Shown here: piece after piece, positions 24,970 through 35,388 of the stretch
How the letters are laid out: every line of letters begins with the position of its first letter
How positions within the stretch are numbered: position 1 is the stretch's first letter
NCBI RefSeq assembly: GCF_921293095.1
Contig: NC_060252.1
Location: 80,248,866 to 80,312,865, forward strand
Direction: 5' to 3'
From: Ischnura elegans
Lineage: Eukaryota; Arthropoda; Insecta; Odonata; Coenagrionidae
Length of the DNA stretch: 64,000 nt
Notes under the pieces: generated by a model
Database searches by the model: none
What the model was told of the DNA's origin: nothing
What the model saw: only the letters and a program-made list of their open reading frames with translations
Translations under genes and position numbers: made by a program

Positions 24970-26045
24970 TTATAATCCAAGCGTCACCAGGATTCGCTAC
25001 AAGATATAATGGTTTCACCGAGTTTCAGTTTGCGGCACCCCACGGACCTCGATTTCCCTATATGCCCAGTGGCACACAAAAATGATTCAGTTCCACAACT
25101 AGACCCGTTTTGAAATCCAATTAGGCTTGGCGTAATGGTATTGCGATATATTCATGATGAAATATAAAAAATAGAAATTTCCACCTTTTAACATGCAACT
25201 CCATTACCAAATATAGTTTCAACACTCTTGAGAATGATGAAAAAAATAGTAAAGTACGCACTTTACATTACGACTCCATTACCAACCACGGTTTTGACAC
25301 ACTCGAGATAATAATATTAGAGTGTAGAAAACATGGTGCCATGGTCGTTAATGGAGTTGTATATATTTGTTAATGTCTGGAAATTACTATTTTTGTTTAA
25401 TTTTTTATCGTGAATAGACCCATGTGATAATTTATTTTCCTATATATTTAAACTTTTTTCATAGTCGGTAGTTATAATCCAAGTGTCACCAGGATTCGCT
25501 ACAAGATATAATGGTTTCACCGAGGTTAAGTTTGCGGCACCCCACGAACCACAATTACCTCATACGCAAAGATAAAAAGAAATAGTAACTTCCACGCTTT
25601 AATATATAACTATACCACTTACTATGGTTTCGACCCTTTTTAAAATGACAAAAGAGTTTAGAAATAATGGTTGGTAATGGGGTCGTACATATTAAAGTTT
25701 GGGAATCACGATTGCTGTATTATATTTTATCATAGCTAGACGCCTTCGCTTATTAAATTTTCTATATTTTTGCACTTTCTTCATAGTCAGTAGTGAAGTT
25801 GGTGGTTATAATCCCAGCGTCATCAGTATTCGCTATAAGATAGAATGGTTTCATCGAGTACCAACAACGATTTCCACTAATTTTCTAGTGTAAAAATCCT
25901 TGTTTGTAAGTGTGTTGAATCTACTGTCGGTATTGGAGTTGTACAAAAAAGTGTGGAAGTTACTACTGCTGTTATATGTTTTATCATAGATAGACCCGCG
26001 AGCTAATTCATTTTCCTACATTTCTATATTTTTTTCATCCTCTTC
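24970..26045 (+). repeat. Tandem array of three foldback-containing units
   Basis: The block TTATAATCCAAGYGTCACCA followed by GGATTCGCTACAAGATA, TGGTTTCACCGAG and GCGGCACCCCACG occurs at 24970, 25472 and, more worn, 25806 (spacings 502 and 334 bp). Each unit also has a left arm (CTTCCAC or similar, then CATTACCAA) and, about 80-120 bp later, its inverted counterpart (TTGGTAATGGGGTCGTACAT in unit 2), and then the shared tail ATCATAGNTAGAC and TTTTTTCATAGTC. Unit 1 contains a second copy of the left arm, which explains its greater length. The open frames here are products of the repeat. Confidence 0.8.
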
Positions 26046-26701
26046 AGCCAAAATCTTATTTCCTGATTGAACCTTTTTGTATATCCGAGTGAAGTGTTTA
26101 TTATGCTCATTTGTTTGATTTCCAAGCTATTCAAGGCATTATCGGAAACCAGCAACAATAAAATAATCTGCTACTCCACACAGCCCGAAATAACCTGCAA
26201 AATTTTGAGTTGAGCTTCAATTTATTACAGAGGGAAATAAATTTAAGGTAAGGAAAACTTTAAATGAATTAAAAAAACTGAATTTATTGGCTTAATAAAT
26301 ATCACTCATGCAATTGGTATTAATTTAATTGCATTTATAATTGATCTTAATCCTTGGACCAGATATATTTAAAATATGGCTTTAAATTATGATTTCAATT
26401 TAATTCTACGGATAGAATGGATCACCCGTAAATCCAAAAAAGTTCTCACCGGTGAATATGCAAACCAGCAATCAATGCTTCAACTGGTATTTAATTACTG
26501 ATGTATCGAAATAACCGTCCCGAGTTCAAGCCCGGCAGCCTCCTGAGAGTTTCGGCGCGAAAAATGGGCGTTTAGTGTCATTCATAGGGAATCTAAGCTA
26601 GTTTCGTGCATCCTTGGATAGTGGATTATTGAAGTAGCGGAAAATAGATGTATACGCCGAGTGCTCCAAAATGAATAGTAAGGTTTTAACGCTTTATTAT
26701 G
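26046..26701. other. No recognisable gene; weak tRNA-like sequence near 26.5 kb
   Basis: AT-rich. Near 26475-26545 a sequence with a weak box A-like (GCTTCAACTGG) and a box B-like (GAGTTCAAGCCCGG) motif about 45 bp apart might be another SINE head; the arms do not pair well. Confidence 0.45.
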
Positions 26702-27587
26702 TAAGGTGCGTAAAAAAGTTCTCACTGTTTTATCGATGAAAATACAAATTTATCGTGAAAAAATTGTTTTGAATAAATTAATAAAAGTATTGACCATCGC
26801 TAACCACAACTTTTCCCCATCATTGTGGCAGAGCTGGAATACCGTAACGGTAAAAGGTGTTCATTTGTGAGGCAATCCATGAATTAATCCTTTAATTATT
26901 TCTATCTCCATATGAGCGCTACTGCTGCTGATCAGCCAGAACATGCGCCATTGAATAGAACAAGTAATAATCGGACGGTACAATCTGGGGAGTACCGCGG
27001 GTGGGCTAATACTTCCCATTTTAAAATTTCCAGGTAGGTTTTAGCGGGTATTGCAACGAAAGGTCGAGCGTTGTCATGCGGTATAACCACTTTGTTCTCC
27101 ACGAGGAACTCAAATTACTCACTTTTTCATATTTCCAACGCATGTAATCGCTCGAAAATGGCTTGGTGCGTAAAACCTAATGCATAAGCTAGCTCTTATG
27201 AGTTGGGCATGGACCTTCATCGAGCAATGCCTCCAATTCAGCGACTTTGAAGGTTTTTGGCCTTCCTTTTCGCGGACGGTCGTCAACATTGAAATGGCCG
27301 TCTTTGAAGCAACGGAGCCCATCTCGGCAAGTTGTTCCACTTCGGGCAAAATCTCTGTAAAATTTTTGGAGCTCTCGACACAATGAAGCCGCCGATGTCT
27401 TCGAATGAAAGGAGAAAATTAACTCTTCCCGCAAATGACCATTACTTGGCGATAACTCGGACATTTTCACGCAACAAAAAGGATATGACCCACAAAAAAA
27501 GCTCACCATTGTCGTCATGCTGTTTGTTTCCCAATTGTTTCCGCATTTTAGTAGCCTCCCCTCCCTTACAAGCAACTCTCTCTTCAA
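26702..27587 (-). pseudogene. Mariner transposase pseudogene with internal deletion
   Basis: Remnant of a Tc1/mariner-superfamily transposase. The N-terminal frame (27189-27587) carries the paired helix-turn-helix region: HLREELIFSFHSKTSAASLC, then TCRDGLRCFKDGHFNVDDRP, GRPKTFKVAELEALLDEGPC. The reading continues in other codons as ELAYALGFTHQAIFERLHAL, then jumps to FLVENKVVIPHDNARPFVAI and HPRYSPD; after a frameshift come PSDYYLFYSMAHVLADQQQ, SWIASQMNTFYRYGIPALP and SDGQYF. Between RLHAL and VENKV some 130-140 residues of a normal mariner transposase, including the first catalytic aspartate, are missing. Stops and frameshifts add to this. A 3' end like other mariners (TAAGGTGCGTAAAAAAGTTC on the plus strand) starts at 26702; no matching 5' end was found. 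Confidence 0.9.
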
Positions 27588-28287
27588 TTCACCGTAAGGC
27601 TTACTGCTACTCCCTTTCGTTCTAACTAAAATTTCCCTGCCCTCTTCTCCCTCGCTTAATCAACAATCGAAAAATATTACCTTAAAAACGTTCATAACTC
27701 TTTTGTAAAGTCTAATGAAAAATGAAGATAGCGGTTTGCAAGGCTTTCAAAGATACTAACATATAAACCGATATATCCATGAGTCATACGTAGAAAAATA
27801 TAATATAGCACAAGAAAGGCGGTTGTTAAAATATATTCGATAATGTGAATAAAAATTCGATAAGAAAAATAGGAAGTGCTAAAATATTTAAGTGAAAGCG
27901 TTTCTCAAAAATTGGCTTGAACGACAATACAATCATTTAAATTAATGCTAGATTAACGTCAGCATACGCGTTTTATTAAGATATTAATTATTCCTAATAA
28001 ACTCTTTACTTTTATTTTTCTCTTTTAGCTCTATTAATGGGATACAAGGGTAAAAAAACAGCATGTTTATCTGCTACCTAATCCTTCATTACTGGTTTAG
28101 TATTCAGACTGACGAATAGCATTCAACATGCATATAAGAAATTCCTTCATAAACTAGTATGTTATATAAGTCAATTTTTTTCTAGGTGAAGTTTCCGCAA
28201 CGTAACTATTCAGGCTTCACTTGGTGCAATAATGTATTTCTCGTGCGAAATAAATCGCTTAGTAATGTTCCATTTGTTGTTTAAACA
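27588..28287. other. No recognisable feature
   Basis: AT-rich; pyrimidine-rich at 27600-27660. The mariner 5' terminal inverted repeat should lie at the start of this stretch but I do not see it. Confidence 0.5.
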
Positions 28288-28393
28288 TTTATTGTTCCGA
28301 CCCTAGGTTTCGACTGGCATATATTCAATATCAAGGTATAATAATTCTGACAATGATTATATGCTAGTCGTGACCCAGGGTCAGAGGAATAAA
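28288..28393. repeat. 106-bp foldback with 36-bp arms
   Basis: The arms 28288-28323 and 28358-28393 are inverted copies that pair at most positions (shared blocks TTTATT, GACCCT, GG, CGACT, GCATATA) around a loop of 34 bases. It may be a very small MITE or a hairpin-forming transcript. No TA or longer target-site duplication is evident. Confidence 0.75.
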
Positions 28394-30332
28394 ATTTCTT
28401 GTAGATTTATTTTGCACGATATAGAAGTGAAATAATTGCTCAAAAATACAAAAATGGCATTCACGGGGCGAATGGGTAGAAATGAAGCACTACTTGTTAC
28501 CTGAAGATAGTGCACCTATAGATTCCACTTCAATTCCAGTCTTCTCCAAAAAAAATAACAACGGCTACTTTTCTGCATGGTACCTAATTAAAAATGCCTT
28601 CCCCGGTAGAGAGCGTAAGTCTAGGCCCGTGGAAACAAGCACTCTTGGATGTTAGCTCTGAGAGCGCCATAAAATAGCGTAGGATTCCTTGGGAGGATGA
28701 GCCGGGGAATGCTTGCACACTCCTCGGAATCCACGAAGAACGAGAGCGGCCGAGGGTATATCAAATGAAGCCAAATAAGCAAGGAAAAAGGGTACCACAG
28801 GAAATCGAATGTAAGCAAATGAGGGTACGATTTTTGATTACCTGACGGAGATTGCACAAGGCTGTGCCAAGGTTTCTTTTCAACGATCAGCAAATGGGCA
28901 TCATAAAAAAGTTAGGCCCAAGATACTCCAACCAGTTTCAACGAAGTAAAGCGTTGCTCATGTTGAAGGGCAATAGAAAAGTTATTATTTAATTATGGTG
29001 CTAAAGTATTTGTTCGTTTAATGCTCATGATTAACGAATTTGTGCTAACTTAAAAAATATAAATCTATCACTTGGAAATTCATGTGTTAAAGTTATACCT
29101 CGTCCCAAATAGTCTGCGAATTAAATGGGGACGGTATCATTTGCAATTCAGTAGTAAGCATGGACGAGGGAACGTATATTACACGAACATTTGGTTCTTA
29201 TATCATACTGCTTTATGATATAAATGCTACTAGATAAATAAAGAACCTGTTCGAATATCTTAGTTGAAAACTCAAAGGCACACGTATACTCACCAGATGA
29301 CGACTATTGTAGCGGGGATGGGGCAATTACTAAATAGGTACCTGCGAAATTAGTTTCAGTCTTCGTTTTCTCCTGTCTATTTCAGTCCTTGTTTAGTGAA
29401 ACCAAGGAGGATTTATTTTCATCTAATTTCTGTTTTTTTTTAAAGTTACAATTTAACATCTAACACTTGGAATCGGAAACACTTTTTGTGCCATATTATT
29501 GTTTTTTTTTTGTATATAAAGTTGTGACTTCTTATGTAATTTAAATTAATAATAAAGCTTTCCATGTTGCCACTGTGTAGGGTAAATGGGACCTTCTGAC
29601 AAGCCATATGGCTTACAATTAGAAGGACCAAGTTTGTTTATGCTAATAAAGGCAATCTACATAATCCAAAAAAATGAAAATATTCCTTCATAAATGATCT
29701 ATAATCCTTTTAGTTTTCTTTATGTTTTGTTAGCTTGGTTAGTCCTATAAAAATCTTCAATATCTTTTCAATTCAGTAATTATAACCCGGATTATGAAGA
29801 AAATAACGGATGCAAACGAGTTATATTCAAAGACACTTTCAAAAAGTACACGCTCAATGTACGCACCATACACATTCGTATCCAACGATGCGAAAAATAG
29901 TTTTAGAAACAGCGCAGTTAATATATCCTTCCCCTCTATACATGTGCATTACGTTGGTATTCATGTTTGATAATTATAAAGCAATTAATTTAAACAAAAT
30001 TCGACAAAAGAAAATTCCCCCTTGGTTTCACTACACTATTATCGGAACGGTAGCTTATTTCGCAGGAACCTATTAAACTACCATCCCATCCCCGCTTCAA
30101 GTATCCTCATCTAGTAAGTATATTACATAGTAATACTGTAAAGCAATTAAAATTTCCAAAGACTGAAAAAAAAAATTAAAATAAGGAAACATTGATGGAA
30201 TTAACAGTCTGTTGAGTAAATAATGCTGTTTATAAAGTCATAAATTATTTTTTAACTTGTGTATTCACAATAAACAAATTTTTTATATTGTAAGTTTCAC
30301 AAAGTTCTTTTAACTAATAATACAGCGTGATT
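28394..30332. other. No recognisable feature
   Basis: AT-rich, with a GC-richer purine-biased piece at 28600-28880. The 88-codon frame at 29810-30076 has no domain I recognise. Confidence 0.5.
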
Positions 30333-30560
30333 GAGGGCGTGAGAAGCAAAGGGATACTACTGTTTTGTTATAGACAGATGTAGGTACAGGAATTAGGCAA
30401 AGAAAACAAATCAGATTAACTAGATGATATTTTCCACTCGATATCAGCACATAACAGAAACTCACGCGGATCCCGTGGCAACCAAGTTTTTTGTGTATTT
30501 ATTCTATCAGTTTCGGCACATAGCTATGTTTAAAAACACATGTACCCCTTGCCTTCCCAT
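30333..30560 (-). mobile_element. MITE-2 copy 1
   Basis: Terminal inverted repeats GAGGGCGTGAGAAG and, at the other end, the complement of GGGAAGGCAAGGGGTACA. The interior matches the copy at 40.79 kb in the opposite orientation: TAGGTACAGGAATTAGGCAA, AACAAATCAGATTAACTAGA, ATTTTCCACTCGAT, CCCGTGGCAACCAAGTTTTT. No coding capacity. Confidence 0.8.
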
Positions 30561-31112
30561 TACATTTAATTCTGAGATCCCACATGAATGAAAATAGGTT
30601 ATTCCCAATTTTGATTCCATACAGCTAAATTTGAGGATAACGTTAAGCCATGATTACTAAAATCCATCTATCTTCGAACCACGGAGTGATTAAAATAAAG
30701 AACACCTTGAATGACCGTTAGTTTGCACGGAATTTACCACTGAACCCGAAATTGAAGCACAAATTGATCAAATTGATGGAGGGTCATGGAACGAGCGAGA
30801 CAGCTATTGGGGAGAAGCGAGATGAAGAAAGATTGAGAGGGTAGTAGTGGTCTTGGATAGTGGGAAGCAAGTCGGAGGACAATTTTGAAGAGCAATGATA
30901 ATGTCTCGAGAGACATAAATTTATAGAGTGAGAAGGGATAGGAGAGGATAAAGAATGAACCACTTCCGGCGCCTTCAGAAGAGTCTCTTCCAAACGTCAT
31001 GGTTGATCGCCACTGCTTCAGTCTCAAGGGAGGAATATTGCTGCTAGGAGGACATCGTGAATTTGGAAAAGCTAGCTTTTACAGCTATCACTAACAGATG
31101 AGTAGCGCATAC

Positions 31113-31940
31113 ACATCTGGGAAGACGTCATTTGTGTATAATGTCTGAAGTATTAGTTTTAAATTTGTGTAGCCACGAGATTGGTTAATAATAATTACTA
31201 TCTTCTTCTTTCACTCCACAATTATTTACTCAAGCCCTATCAAATTTAACCTTAACTCAAACAATACTATCTTTTCGATATTAAAATCATTCCGAGGGTC
31301 TTTAGTAACACAATACTGTAATATATGGTTGAGAACAGTATCATGTTATCCCTCATTAATTGTTATTTATGTTGAAACTATAAATGAATAATGAAGTATG
31401 GAGTATATTGTACAAAATTAAGTTTTTTTTCAATGATCATACTCACCGAATGTTGTCGGAGTAAGGGAGGTTTATCTAATTATGTAAAAAAATGAATTTT
31501 TAGGGAAAACCTTTCATTCATTATCAAACTTTATTTCTTGTGTAATTGATAATGGCTTGAAATATGTATTTAGATTTTGTGCCAAAACATTAACCCTTAC
31601 AAAACTTCCTATGCTCTTGTTAACCGCTGTACCGTATTTCTCATAAACGAGTTCTTGTATGAAAGGAGTCGCAAGTCATCATGTAAAAAATGCAATAATA
31701 TTTACGGTATTTTATTCATGAAATTAGTTTCAAAAATTAATTTCTTCTGCCCGAATTTCATTGCCTACGAATACGGATATCGGACATCTGTTGCATATTG
31801 CAAGGTATCATTTTTGTACACTGTCTGTATAGTTTTAGTTTGAAATTTGTGTATCCACGAGATCGGTTATTAATAATTGCTACCCTCTTCGTTCATTTCA
31901 CAATTATTTACTGAAACGTTATCAAATTCAACCTTAACTA
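31113..31940 (+). repeat. Direct duplication of about 140 bp, 680 bp apart
   Basis: Positions 31113-31258 and 31785-31940 are direct repeats: both carry TGTCTG, AGTTTTA or AGTTTTAGTTTG, AAATTTGTGTA, CCACGAGAT, CGGTTATTAATAATTGCTA or a near variant, CACAATTATTTACT and AACCTTAACT. The stretch between them is ordinary AT-rich DNA. It may be two insertions of one repeat or two ends of a larger one. Confidence 0.8.
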
Positions 31941-34900
31941 TGGACTTTATATGGACTTGCTGTTCAACTTCTGACAATTTTCACTCACCACACGACCCTT
32001 AAAAGTAATATATGCATGAATGCAATCGCTGAAGAGAACGGGATTCCTGTTCTAGGGTTAGGAGTGAATTAAGCTCGTTTTTTGCCTCGTAATGGCTAAG
32101 TGGGATCTACGGGGTGATAGTTCAATGGCATCATAACTATTTTCACTTAGAACCCAAATTCTGCTTGAATTTTGTTCAGACAAAAGCTAAGGACTAAGTA
32201 CACGTGAAGCAACAAGGGCCCTGGTAGCCACTTTATGAACTGACGAATGATATCAACTATACTTTGGGAGCAAACCGGTCACATAAGTCAACTACTCATT
32301 CAATATAAGTAGGCCTACATGTATGTACGGACTTAATTAACCTAATCTCATTAGTCTGTTTTAATTTTCATTAAAAATAATCAGGTATTCAAAGAAAAAT
32401 ACACTCACAAAGTAAAAGAACAGTAGAATGCTATCAAGAATGAGTGGGAAAACAAAGGATAAACAGCAAACCTGCATAGGAATTTTTAATTAAAAACACT
32501 CGAGATAGCTTCATAAAGTAGCATTTTTGCCTCCTTAATGACATATTACTTTTTTGCATCAGAATGAAACTTACTCGAAAATTAATAACTCTTGCAAAAA
32601 ATGTTTCATAAAAATAAGAAAAATATTAAACTTTAATGCAAAATTTTCACACAATATGACAAGTCCGCGGACCTAAAGCGTAACATTAAATGAAGAATGG
32701 CAATAAGGGTCTGTAAATCTGTCTCCATATCAAGAACCATTCCATTTAATATGTATGTCTCCATGTCAGTAAATAATTTGTAGGATTTTGTTCACGGTTT
32801 CCTGGATATATAACCTGGTCAATCGAAGACAGCAAATCAATGAAGCACTGAAATGCCCGTGCTAATGTATTTGGTCATTAGTACTAAGTTCTCAGAGATA
32901 CCTGTATAAGAAGACGTGCTGTATTAGATAGGTGCATGTCTTTACCTTCCCTAGTAAGAGTTATCACTGCAAAATATGGCCGATACCAAAAATGAGTCAG
33001 GCTTGCCGCGAGTGAGACAAAAGTTTTCCCAACAAACAGAGATTCATGGCTGGAGTGAACGGTAGACTAACGGGAGGGCGAAGTAGGCGCGAACAGGATG
33101 ATGGGAACTGTTTATCATAAGTGGAAGAAATGATTTAAGAGCCGTTGTTACGAATAATGCAAAAGTTAAGATATGAAGGAGAAAAAGGCTGAAGGGGTCA
33201 AAGGCAATAGGTTAGCAGGGTGAAGATCATCCAAGTGGCCCGTTTTCTTTCTAAGTAAACTTTTATTTGATTTCCGTCCTATCAAAGAGTATACATATAT
33301 AAATATATAAAATTATAATAAAGCAAAATTCTTGCTTTTACTTTGTCTCTTTATAATTTTCATATTTTTTCATTATAGTCCATTATTGGTCCTGATAGCC
33401 CAAGCAAACTACCCGCCAGTACACAGCGCCTAATATATATATTTTCGTATCATAAAACTTCGTCTTTGTATTTAAATGCATACAAAATGTAATACATCAG
33501 TTAAAGTTGATTAAGAGTCATTACAAAATATCAGGAAAAATATAATGAAACCTTTAAGACAGGTCGAAAAATAATACAAATTTGTCCAGGAGAAATTATA
33601 TTGCGCACCGCCAAGAAGGGAAATTTTACAAGGTACATAATGCAGCTATTGAATAATTTTTATTTTAGTCGTTGTTTAAATTATTAAATTTTAACTGATA
33701 CTTATTAAAGAAGTTATCAATTTTATATGCTAAAAAAGAAAGACAATCGCGTAACACTGTGTTAAGTGCATTGCGGGAAGTTGTAAACGTGAACCCACAT
33801 TATATTATCTTCTCAACTCAACCTAGCATAATTATCATTATGAATTCTTAATTTTTAATTCACGAAATAATAATGAATTAATCCCCCCTCAAAATAGTTA
33901 TTTAGTAAAGATTATCAGTTACGACTCACATGACTTGACTCACATTAATTCAAGATTGTAGGAAACTTCTTGGTGGTGATATTGAGAGATTTCCTCAAAC
34001 TTGCAAGTATAACATTAAAAAGTTGGAAAAGAGCAAAGAAGGAAACAGCATTATGGCAGTTCCACATGTGATGCGATGCGATGCGAAAATGCGATGATTT
34101 TGAACAATGACTGATAGGTAAACATGCCTTGGTCTCTAGGGTTAACCCATTATGTGAAACAACTTTTAAGTTTGATACGTCTTTAAAAATTTTCTAAACA
34201 TTTATGCTAAATGATTTCATTGCAAATTACCTGCCTGAAAAACTTAAAAAAGGATTTTAGGCAAATAATTCATTAATATTGTACATTATTTATCCTGTGC
34301 ATCATTTCGTCACGAATTATGATTGTAAAATAAACAAATGGAATGTCTTCTTATTTATAATAAAGACTTAAACCAGTGTTTGTAGACCATCACTGCAAAC
34401 AGAAATAGAACAGAAATGTGGAGTTATGATTCATCTTGCAATGAATGAATTGGGCAGGCTTATGACCCTTTCACATTTAGGGATTTTAAATGTGTTCTTT
34501 CAACGACTTCACTAATAAAAATTACGGGTACTCAATTATTGATCGATTTCATAGTCGAACAAACGTATACTACGGACTTGCCAATCAAACTTGTTTCACA
34601 AATTGTTGACAATCGGATGCTGTTAAAATATTGTAGGTAGGAATATTTAATAGAAGAATAGTAATTTGTTTTCTCGATGTCGGTTCATCAAAGGACACCA
34701 AGTACTTAATTTTAATGAGTTAACCAGTGGATTTTTCTCCCGGATGACCTCTCGTGTGTGTCAAAATGTCCGTGAGTGAATATAATGGTAACTCATTACA
34801 TTTATAGTTCATCTATAATGCTTGCTATTTCGTGGGTCATGTGAATGTGCAGGTATTTTCTTTGCCGTAGCAGCTTAATGTGTCTAGTTTTTATGACTAA

Positions 34901-35261
34901 ACCATCACCAGAGTTGTCATCTTATTATGGGTGTCGTGGACTAAATATTTAGAGCTGTTCAATTCTGCTACCAACGTGAACTGTCATATTAGTCCGTTAA
35001 TTATCCTTAGTAGTAGGAGAAAATGAAGAAGGTGCAGTTAGTGGCAGACGGCGCGACATCTATAGGAGAACAAAGATTATTAGCTAGATTATGTACTGAA
35101 AAGAATTCGTATTTTACCGGGAGACAAACAGATCGTTAGCGCGTTTAGCCAACTTATAATGAGAAATAGATCTGTTCAATTCATAAATAAATTAAGTACC
35201 AGTGCTTCATGAATATTTCTGTAGTCAATCAATACAAATACAAAATGAAGTTGTACGGAGA
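31941..35261. other. No recognisable gene; short (GATGC)n
   Basis: AT-rich throughout. A short (GATGC) stretch lies at 34069-34085. Palindromic AT-rich bits near 33290-33310 are low complexity. No coding motif recognised. Confidence 0.5.
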
Positions 35262-35388
35262 AATGTCTCCTAAGTCGCTTATTCGATTGCCTAAGTATCT
35301 AAGTTGATCCACTTCGGCCAAAAGCTTCGGTTTACCTTTCGGTCCTCTTCCTGCCAAGGGCTATCAGTGTGATATCTTTTTTCCTTAG
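35262..35388 (-). pseudogene. Short LINE reverse-transcriptase thumb fragment
   Basis: On the minus strand, two frames joined by a frameshift give KKKDITLIALGRK and then RGPKGKPKLLAEVDQLRYLG, NRISDLGD. The block 'KLLAEVDQLRYLGNRIS' corresponds to KLIEVDEFCYLEKRI of the remnant at 16.5 kb and to the 'hydrophobic-Q-hydrophobic-YLG' strand that follows the catalytic box in non-LTR reverse transcriptases. The catalytic box upstream and the YGSE block downstream are not present, so this is a small isolated piece. It is short enough that the assignment rests on this one motif. Confidence 0.55.

Noticed and set aside
24970..26045. CRISPR-like array
   Set aside because: Units are hundreds of bases long with diverged copies, not short exact repeats with unique spacers, and the window is eukaryotic.
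29158..29280. Possible inverted repeat around GGTTCTTATATCATA
   Set aside because: Pairing is limited to short AT-rich stretches and not above what AT-rich DNA gives by chance.
31113..31940. LTR retrotransposon with the duplicated block as LTRs
   Set aside because: No TG...CA ends, primer-binding site, polypurine tract or gag/pol frame between the two copies.
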